This document shows, piece by piece, positions 35,250-42,307 of a stretch of 64,000 bases of DNA (positions are counted from its first letter, which is position 1; the number at the start of each line of letters is the position of its first letter). The stretch spans positions 310,001-374,000 of the forward strand of contig JACKPN010000001.1 of the NCBI GenBank assembly GCA_024233575.1, read 5' to 3'. Source of the stretch: Chlamydiales bacterium. Lineage in GTDB: Bacteria > Chlamydiota > Chlamydiia > Chlamydiales > Criblamydiaceae. The notes below the pieces were generated by a model. That model was not told the DNA's origin. It ran no database searches and worked only from the letters and a program-made list of their open reading frames with translations. A program made the position numbers and the translations under genes.

Positions 35250-37040
35250 TCATTGTTTTTGGATGTAAACCCTAATCTGTAATTTCCAAACCCCATCTTG
35301 AAAATCTATAGAAAGCTCAAGCGATTCCTTATCTGATTTTTTCACATCTAGTACTTCAAAATTGTATACTCTCGCGTCAGGGCCTAATAACAAAACAAAC
35401 TCAGCTTGAAGATCTTTCAAACTTTTACCTTCAATTTCTTTGGCGGACTTTATTTTTGGTACGTAACGCTCTCGCTCAAGGGAGTGGAAATCATCACTGG
35501 ATTCGCATCTTAGGTGAAAAGTCTGTCCCCATGCATCCAGCGTATTAATGACCGGAGCAACAGGCTCGGTGGTGATTTCCGGCCTCCCTTCTTGTTCGTG
35601 TACATAAGGCAATCTCACCCCAATGAAGTATTTCCCAATTTCCATCAGCTCCACTCCATATCCTTCGGCTGGAGCAAATTTATCTCCTTGTTTGCCGGCA
35701 AAACCTACAGATATTTTCACTTGGATATCACCATACTCTTTATGTATCCGCTCTAAATTTTCACAAGCTGATTTTGTAATATTAAATACTATCGGGAGAT
35801 GTTCAAGCTTCCGTTGAAGTGCTAATAGAGAAGGATCTTGGCAAATGATCCCATTTTCATAGGGAGTATCTGCCAGATGCTGTTTGATCAATCCTCGAAA
35901 CTGACTAAATGACAGTACTTCTGTGGTACTTCGAGTATTCAATACATGAGACATATATGATTCTACAACAACTTTGTCTTCATCGGTGATAGAAGGATAG
36001 GCTCTGTGAATCCAGCCGGGTTTTGTTGTCCATAAAATTGACATCTTGGTGTCCATTTCATATTTTGAAGTGAATGGATAAACAAACGAATGTCTCTGAA
36101 TCCATACACGGCCCGGTAGCAGCTCATCAACGATCATCCAATGATAAGCTGTTGGGTTATCTCCTTTAGTAAGGAATTTCCATAGGATCGGGCTAAAGGT
36201 ATCATCACCCAGTCGATTTACTCTGTAAATATTTTCTTCTCCTAACATCTGTACGAGCGTCTGTCTATATCTTTCTACCAAAGATATTCTATTTACAGAG
36301 CTGCCATACTGTTCAGGAAGTTTTATTCCCTCTTCTCTAACAGCATTAACGATTTCGCTAATCCAATCATCCTCTATCGCTACTGCTTCCCGCTGCATTA
36401 AATGAATAATTTCTTTATAATTGAAGTGAAAGTCGAACTTGTTTTTTAAGGCTTCGATTTTCTTGCGATCGTTCGTATTAATTATTTGTTCGCATTCTTC
36501 TTCACTTAACTGATTAAGTGTTTTCTCGCATATTTTTTGTAAAAAGAACTTCTTAAGTATCTCCGAATATTTTTCAGACACTTTATCCCAGACTATTCTT
36601 TTTAGAGAGGAATTCAAATATTCACCGGAAACCACCTCTAATTCTTGGATAATTTCATCAAAGGTACTTCTTAAAGCCTCTTCGATAGGTTCATCAATTT
36701 GATATAAACATCCATCAATAAAGCACATCGCCAGCTTCATTTTTGCCGTGTCCTGAGGGTGATCGTTTTCTTCAAGAACAAGAGATCCAATGAGTCCTGC
36801 GCATGCGGAAAATGTTACAATATTTGTCAATTGGCTACCTTGGTATTGATGATCTGAAAAACGTTGTTTTTGCAGACCGTTCGATTGGTAGTGAAGCCCG
36901 TAAGATGCCGACAAAGACTTCAGGGCAGTATTCTGTATCCTCGAGCTATTTACCCTTGTCGACAAGGATCGACCAAAAGAGTTGAACCTAACTGATGAAG
37001 ATGTGAAGAACCTGCAGAAAAATCCCGATCTACTTATCAT
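35250..37040 (-). CDS. Unknown protein with mitochondrial-presequence-like N-terminus
   Basis: This 596-residue protein is the first gene of the operon. The first 60 residues have no Asp or Glu but many Arg, Ser and Phe (starting MISRSGFFCRFFTSSSVRF), with GRSLSTR near 23-29 resembling a matrix-protease cleavage site. A hydrophobic stretch lies at about 71-90 (LTNIVTFSACAGLIGSLVLE). The rest is mixed and shows no known catalytic motif. GAGG lies 7 bases before the ATG. The next in-frame ATG is at residue 101, so the presequence-like part depends on start choice; the opposite strand is also open over this part. Possible role: a host-organelle-targeted partner of the ADA-SLOG and Nudix enzymes. 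Confidence 0.6.
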   Translation of the reverse strand: MISRSGFFCRFFTSSSVRFNSFGRSLSTRVNSSRIQNTALKSLSASYGLHYQSNGLQKQRFSDHQYQGSQLTNIVTFSACAGLIGSLVLEENDHPQDTAKMKLAMCFIDGCLYQIDEPIEEALRSTFDEIIQELEVVSGEYLNSSLKRIVWDKVSEKYSEILKKFFLQKICEKTLNQLSEEECEQIINTNDRKKIEALKNKFDFHFNYKEIIHLMQREAVAIEDDWISEIVNAVREEGIKLPEQYGSSVNRISLVERYRQTLVQMLGEENIYRVNRLGDDTFSPILWKFLTKGDNPTAYHWMIVDELLPGRVWIQRHSFVYPFTSKYEMDTKMSILWTTKPGWIHRAYPSITDEDKVVVESYMSHVLNTRSTTEVLSFSQFRGLIKQHLADTPYENGIICQDPSLLALQRKLEHLPIVFNITKSACENLERIHKEYGDIQVKISVGFAGKQGDKFAPAEGYGVELMEIGKYFIGVRLPYVHEQEGRPEITTEPVAPVINTLDAWGQTFHLRCESSDDFHSLERERYVPKIKSAKEIEGKSLKDLQAEFVLLLGPDARVYNFEVLDVKKSDKESLELSIDFQDGVWKLQIRVYIQKQ

Positions 37041-37223
37041 TACTTACCTCAATAAAATTTCGAGTTTTAAAAATTTAGCAAAAACTTAACAAATCAATTG
37101 ATTAATAACAAACCGAATTCATGTCAAAAATGAATCTAGATATGAATATGAAGCAAGATTTCCGGATCTCACGATACGTAAACAAGCTATCAATGATAGT
37201 GGCGATGTTGATGGTTGTACTCA

Positions 37224-37262
37224 GGTCGATCTCATCAAAGAAGAGACAACAGACCTGGAGCT
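37224..37262 (+). repeat. Weak third copy of the ParA-like gene 3' end, copy C
   Basis: The frame reads DLIKEETTDLEL-stop, against LIKEETADLGL-stop in copy B and KEEEAEETADLGL-stop in the gene. Identity is limited to about 39 bases and is lower than between A and B. It marks the far end of the Nudix/ADA-SLOG operon. It could be an older footprint of the same insertion process. The 230 bases around it hold nothing else clear. Confidence 0.5.
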
Positions 37263-37270
37263 CTAACCGA

Positions 37271-37672
37271 TTATTTCCATTCTATAATGCGAATAGCCGG
37301 ATTAAAAATCCCCAACCGATTACAAACGAAAAATCCGATACGGGAAGCTAAGCATCCTAAAATGGTAGCAGCAGCTCCTTCCGCCATATCGGAACGTCCA
37401 GACGCAACAGCCCCCACCAATACACCGATGCCTAAAGGTAGAACGAACTTCTTAATTCGGGGTAGCGGTTTTTGGATACGTGATGATAAGGTAGCTGAAT
37501 CAAACATATCTTCCAACAAATGGTCTACTAATATTCCAACTAGAACAGGAGCCGTCGTCACGGTATAACCATGATATCTTGCAGCTTCGGAAACACCAAA
37601 AGATATTAAAGCATTCCCTGAGATTGCTAGAAACGGTTCTGCATCATGGTGATCATGTCCAATTCTTCCCAT
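37271..37672 (-). CDS. Small membrane protein of unknown function
   Basis: The 133-residue protein has hydrophobic segments around residues 35-55 (TVTTAPVLVGILVDHLL) and 70-90 (VLPLGIGVLVGAVASG), and a third near 100-115. The N-terminus has an HDHHD cluster that could bind metal. AAGGAGGT lies 6 bases before the ATG, one of the best ribosome sites in the window, which supports a real gene. It lies between the island and the Maf operon. Confidence 0.6.
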   Translation of the reverse strand: MGRIGHDHHDAEPFLAISGNALISFGVSEAARYHGYTVTTAPVLVGILVDHLLEDMFDSATLSSRIQKPLPRIKKFVLPLGIGVLVGAVASGRSDMAEGAAATILGCLASRIGFFVCNRLGIFNPAIRIIEWK

Positions 37673-37748
37673 AGTAAACCTCCTTATACTCTTTAAAGTA
37701 ATTCAATCTAATCCTGCATGACAAATGCTGTAAAGAGAAAATTTCCAA

Positions 37749-39632
37749 CTATATTAGAGAGAGGTCTATCGTTTCAATCGCTGCCTTAGCAGCATCGGAG
37801 AGGAATTTCAGCTTCATCGCATTCAGCGCACATTTATCGCGCACCTGTTCCCATTCTGCCTTGCCGCTTTTACGAAGACCGGAGAGTTGCTTGCTGAGAA
37901 GCCTACTGGCGACTTCGTTGAAGATGCTGAGATGCTCAGTGTAGGCGGGCTCTTCGGCAAGCTCGGTTTCGGCGAGGGCCGCCAACCCCGATTGTTTTTT
38001 TTCCGGAACGGTATGGGTGCTTTCCACTTCCTTGCAGAGTCGTTCATTGTCGTCAATAAGGACGGTGATCTGTTCGATGCAGCGTTCAAGTCCTTCGCGG
38101 AGCTCTTCGATAGCAGCACGGACATCTTCAGAGGTGATGTTGTCGATGGCGGCAGAGCGAATCTCATTCTCGATCTTTTCCAGCAAAGGATAGTTCTTGT
38201 CAAGGTAGCGCGTTTGCACCTCGGCGAAGTCGATGTTGGAAATCCCCGGCATGCCGAGGCCGCCTTCGGTCGCATTGATGATCGTTACCTCGGGATGCTC
38301 CTTTGCGTATTCTCCGGTCCATTTTGCTTCGGCGACCCACTTCCATAGCGTACGAATCGGCTGTCCGTAGATATCCTTCTTCATTAGTGAAACATCATTG
38401 GAGAGATTGACTTGCGCATTCTCTTCACTGTAGCTGACATCATCGACAACACCTTCAGCGTAGATCTGCTCTCCGGTGAATGCCAAATCCACGCCGACTA
38501 GGATGATAGGATTGCATCCCATGGCGCGTGCCAGCTCAATGGAAAAATTAACAACATTATGTCCTTCATCCAGCCACTCGTCGCTGTCGAGACCGAACTT
38601 TTCGTCGAACCAGTTGGCGATGTCATAGCCGCCGGCACCGGGGACGTAAAGGCGCGGCCCTTTGATTAGGCGGTACGCTTCCTTATGCATCCGGTTTCGG
38701 TAGAAAAATGGAACGCCTTCCGCTTTATTGGTTTTCAAGCGGTCGACCTGCGCAGGATTTGGGTCGATGCCGACGCCGAAATGTGGAAGGATGTCGCGAG
38801 CATTGAGAGCGTTCATTGCTGAACCGCCGGCAATGATGATCGCCTGCTCCTTGCACTCCGCCACGCGATCGATGTTCTTCTTCAGCGAAGGGCCCGCACC
38901 GCAGATGATGGCAGGAATGCCTTTAAACCTGCCGAACAACTGCGTTGCGCGGTAGGAATCGGCAATCGTCAGCAGGTTGGGGAAGAAATTGAGTAAAAAG
39001 CGATACCCGAACTTCATATACTCGTCGATCGCCGCGTTTTTCATGGTTAGGTCATAGATCAGCTTATGCTTGAGGTCTTCATAGCGTTCATGCCGCTGAT
39101 TATTGTAGCTTGCAAGTGCAGAAACCTCGGCATTGCCGCGCAGGTAATCCCAGTAAAGTGGAACGAAGGAGCGGTCGTCATCATCGAGGCTGGCAAAGTA
39201 ATGAACGCGCGCCTGTGGATCCTTAAGGAGCTCGGCGGCGGTCTCTGTCTGAAAAAAGCGGTTGATCACTGCCAGGTCGTCTTCCATGAAAACAAGCGAA
39301 CGTTTTTCATCACTATGCAGCCATTCTTTGGCAGCCTGGTAGTAATAGCCTAGGCCGACACCGAAAACGAAGAGGACGTCGACATTGTTGAGGTTAAGAC
39401 TACGAAACCATTGCTCTGCTTCGTGCAGGGCTCCGGTAGGAGCATGATAGAAGAAATTACCACGGCGCATATCTTGCAGGTTGAGCTCGCTCTTTTCCGT
39501 CCGGCAAAAGAAAAGCTTCTCATCATCATGATAAGGCAGGAAAAGCGCCTCTTTGGGATAGTTGCGCGCCCACTCGTCACTGTTAACCTGTAGTTGCTGC
39601 TCGTCGATCAATGTTTCAGTCAAAAAGATCAC
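37749..39632 (-). CDS. Maf/DUF115-family protein (no MORN repeats)
   Basis: The 627-residue protein has the Maf (motility accessory factor)/MptE-like core: IICGAGPSLKKNID, IIAGGSAMNALNARDILPHF and GVGIDPNPAQ around residues 235-295, then GCNPIILVGVDLAFTG. In other bacteria Maf proteins transfer nonulosonic acids to Ser/Thr of surface proteins; archaeal MptE-like relatives act on pterins. It is the shortest of three tandem paralogues and ends after the core with a helical tail. Its start overlaps the preceding paralogue by 17 bases (GTG 39632), so translation may be coupled. An alternative start a few codons in is possible. Confidence 0.8.
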   Translation of the reverse strand: MIFLTETLIDEQQLQVNSDEWARNYPKEALFLPYHDDEKLFFCRTEKSELNLQDMRRGNFFYHAPTGALHEAEQWFRSLNLNNVDVLFVFGVGLGYYYQAAKEWLHSDEKRSLVFMEDDLAVINRFFQTETAAELLKDPQARVHYFASLDDDDRSFVPLYWDYLRGNAEVSALASYNNQRHERYEDLKHKLIYDLTMKNAAIDEYMKFGYRFLLNFFPNLLTIADSYRATQLFGRFKGIPAIICGAGPSLKKNIDRVAECKEQAIIIAGGSAMNALNARDILPHFGVGIDPNPAQVDRLKTNKAEGVPFFYRNRMHKEAYRLIKGPRLYVPGAGGYDIANWFDEKFGLDSDEWLDEGHNVVNFSIELARAMGCNPIILVGVDLAFTGEQIYAEGVVDDVSYSEENAQVNLSNDVSLMKKDIYGQPIRTLWKWVAEAKWTGEYAKEHPEVTIINATEGGLGMPGISNIDFAEVQTRYLDKNYPLLEKIENEIRSAAIDNITSEDVRAAIEELREGLERCIEQITVLIDDNERLCKEVESTHTVPEKKQSGLAALAETELAEEPAYTEHLSIFNEVASRLLSKQLSGLRKSGKAEWEQVRDKCALNAMKLKFLSDAAKAAIETIDLSLI

Positions 39633-42306
39633 CCATATTTTGCTTTAGTTTCTCCATTTGCTGCGTTTCCAACTCAATCGCTTTGATGATCGCCTCCTTA
39701 TCTGGATAATTGGCAGAGCGCCCGCATTCCTTAAGGATTTCCCTCCCCTCTTCATCCCATTCCGTTAAATTAAAATTCTCGGAAGAAGAACCAAAAATCA
39801 CCTGCTTGGCAAGTTGTCCGTTGTCATGCCAGTTACGCGCAATGCCTACGGCATGACCATGCTTATACTCCGCTTCTAGAATTTTCAGGCCATGACTGTT
39901 CCATGATTCTTCAAGCCCTTCGAGAATACCATGGTCGAAGGTCAACTGCCTCTTTGGCTTACCGTTAGGGTGGTAGAGAAGGACGGTGCCATTGAGGATA
40001 TCTGTAGAATAGGGAATGATCGATTTTTTTGTACCATCTTCATAGAAATATTCCTGCCGACCATGTCTCTTTCCATTTTTAAAGCGCTGGATACTATAGA
40101 GAGAGCCGGAAGGATAGTACCAGTGCATGCGTCCTTGCCTGACGCCATTGAAAAACCAGGAACGTGCGATCAGCTGCCCTCTGCTGCTAAAATAGCTGAC
40201 AGGACCATGAAGCAGGCCGTTCTTATAAAACATCTCTGCTTTGATTGTCCCATCGGGAAAGTACTGTATGCATTGTCCATCAAGGATGCCTTCTTTTTGC
40301 ACACAGCGTTCCCTGACTTTTTTCTCATGTTTTTCCGGTAGTGCTTGCGGGCAATAATCATCTTCGAGATGAATATCTAAATCAGAATCATCGATGACCA
40401 GGCGGCCATCCTTAAAAACATAACAGCCGTCCGGTGGCGCCGCTACCGACTTTCCCAAGGTAATGGAATGATACGATTGCCGCGCCTCTTCTGCCATTGC
40501 CAAGTGAGATTTAAGTAAATATCGATAGTAGCTATAAAAAGTTTTCTGTATTTCTTTTTTGAGCAACTCTCTATCTTTTTCCGGAAGCTGATCTCCGAAG
40601 CGCTGTAAAGTGTTACGATTCTTTGCCGATAGCAAGGCCGGCACCTTAGCAAATTGAGAAAGCAGCGTATTTTCTGCCGGTTCTTCGAGAAGCTCTGCTT
40701 CGATCAATGCCGTTTTTGAAGGGGTCAGATCGCCCTGCAGAGCTTGTTCATATAATTCTAAACAACGTCGAAGACTGGCAATCCAACGATCATAAACATC
40801 TAAAACTCTCTTTTCCGTAACCTCATCGCGCCGTCCTTCCTGAATGGTACAATGCAGCCAGCTATCTATATCATACTGTCTTGTGAAATCACGGGCGATC
40901 ACATCGCTGAAAGTTTCAAAAGGGATTTCTTCAATCGCCATTCCTTTTTCGCTCACGTTGATGATCCGACGAGGCGCTATTTCATTTTGCAAGGTTTTAA
41001 TCAGCCTTGCTTCAAGTAGCCATTCCGTTTTTGTTTTTATCGTACCGCCGCTATTATCCTTTTGGATAATGTGCTGTTTTTCTTTTTCGGCAAGCTGATT
41101 CCTTACATTCACTTTGTCTGTAGGATGCGCGGTAACTCCTGAAGCATATCGTTTGGATTGGGTATAACCGAGATCGACACCGACAAGCACAATGGGGTCG
41201 CAACCAAGCTCACTCAGAAGGTATAGACAGAAATTCGTTGAGCTGATACCTGGGCGTATTGGCACATTTTCTGTAATGTTCAGCTGCTGTTCAAACCATT
41301 CCGGAAATAGGTAATTATTGAAACCATTGATAAAGAGTTTAGGTCCGTGCAGTTGATGGAAAGCGGGATAGTAAAAACGATTTCTATAGAAAAAGGGCGT
41401 TTCAAAAGCGGTATTGGTCATCAGACGGCTTCCTTGTGCCGGTGTGGGATCCAACCCCGATCCAAGATGCGGAATAATACCATGCTTGTTAAGTACATTC
41501 ATTCCTGTTCCGGATGCAATAATCAACGCACGATCGCTTAGCATACGAACTTGATCGATATGCTCAGTCAACGAAGGCCCTGCGCCACAAACGATACCGG
41601 GAATGCCTTTGAATTTTTGAAATAGGTCCTGACCATGATAGGAGCGTGCAAGATGAATTTGATTTTGATAAAAGTTTTTGAAGACATCAAACCCTGTCAG
41701 CTCCTTAAAAAAGATTGCTGTGTCAATACCGGCGATATGGAGATATCCACGCAGCATATTGCATAATGCGGGTTTCTGCCGGTGATAGATCTTCGAAAAA
41801 GTGAAATAGGAATCGCGTCTATATATCTTCTCATACAACGCTTTCAAGTGCGGAACAAAACCACTCTCTAGTTCCTCTCCGTTGCTTTCGAAGTAATGAA
41901 TAAAGACTTGCGGGTCTTCAAGCAGTCGCGTTCCTCTCTCGGTTTCAAATAACCGCCGCAATACCCTTAGATCGTCTTCAAGAAAAACAAGGATGTTTTT
42001 AGGATTGCTTCTCAGCCATATCGATAACGCATCGTAGTAATAGCCTAGGCCAACCCCGTAAACGAATATTAAGGAATGTCGAGCCGCACCTATCTTGCGG
42101 AACCACGCCCGTGCTTCTTTGAGCGCTCCCGACTGCTCATGATAAAAAACAGGCACGCCCTCTTTTCGCTCATCGACGAGGTTCAGTTCATCATCTGCTG
42201 TCCGGCAAAAGGCGAGGCTATTCGGGTCTAGATCCTCAAGCAGACGAGTCGTTTTCGGATCATACCGAAAATAAAGACGTAGGTTCTTCTCGAGAGCAGT
42301 CCCCAT
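39616..42306 (-). CDS. Maf/DUF115-family protein with C-terminal MORN-type repeats
   Basis: The N-terminal half repeats the Maf core: IVCGAGPSLTEHIDQV, IASGTGMNVLNKHGIIPHLG, SGLDPTPAQ, then GCDPIVLVGVDLGYTQ. The C-terminal third (about residues 650-850) has at least six repeats of the MORN_2/YwqK type, such as YFPDGTIKAEMFYKNGLLHG, YYPSGSLYSIQRFKNGKRHG and YHPNGKPKRQLTFDHGILEG, about 22-24 residues each. Such repeats are often surface-binding or protein-interaction modules. The start lies one base after the preceding paralogue's stop. It is the middle gene of the operon. Confidence 0.82.
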   Translation of the reverse strand: MGTALEKNLRLYFRYDPKTTRLLEDLDPNSLAFCRTADDELNLVDERKEGVPVFYHEQSGALKEARAWFRKIGAARHSLIFVYGVGLGYYYDALSIWLRSNPKNILVFLEDDLRVLRRLFETERGTRLLEDPQVFIHYFESNGEELESGFVPHLKALYEKIYRRDSYFTFSKIYHRQKPALCNMLRGYLHIAGIDTAIFFKELTGFDVFKNFYQNQIHLARSYHGQDLFQKFKGIPGIVCGAGPSLTEHIDQVRMLSDRALIIASGTGMNVLNKHGIIPHLGSGLDPTPAQGSRLMTNTAFETPFFYRNRFYYPAFHQLHGPKLFINGFNNYLFPEWFEQQLNITENVPIRPGISSTNFCLYLLSELGCDPIVLVGVDLGYTQSKRYASGVTAHPTDKVNVRNQLAEKEKQHIIQKDNSGGTIKTKTEWLLEARLIKTLQNEIAPRRIINVSEKGMAIEEIPFETFSDVIARDFTRQYDIDSWLHCTIQEGRRDEVTEKRVLDVYDRWIASLRRCLELYEQALQGDLTPSKTALIEAELLEEPAENTLLSQFAKVPALLSAKNRNTLQRFGDQLPEKDRELLKKEIQKTFYSYYRYLLKSHLAMAEEARQSYHSITLGKSVAAPPDGCYVFKDGRLVIDDSDLDIHLEDDYCPQALPEKHEKKVRERCVQKEGILDGQCIQYFPDGTIKAEMFYKNGLLHGPVSYFSSRGQLIARSWFFNGVRQGRMHWYYPSGSLYSIQRFKNGKRHGRQEYFYEDGTKKSIIPYSTDILNGTVLLYHPNGKPKRQLTFDHGILEGLEESWNSHGLKILEAEYKHGHAVGIARNWHDNGQLAKQVIFGSSSENFNLTEWDEEGREILKECGRSANYPDKEAIIKAIELETQQMEKLKQNMGDLFD

Positions 42307-42307
42307 A

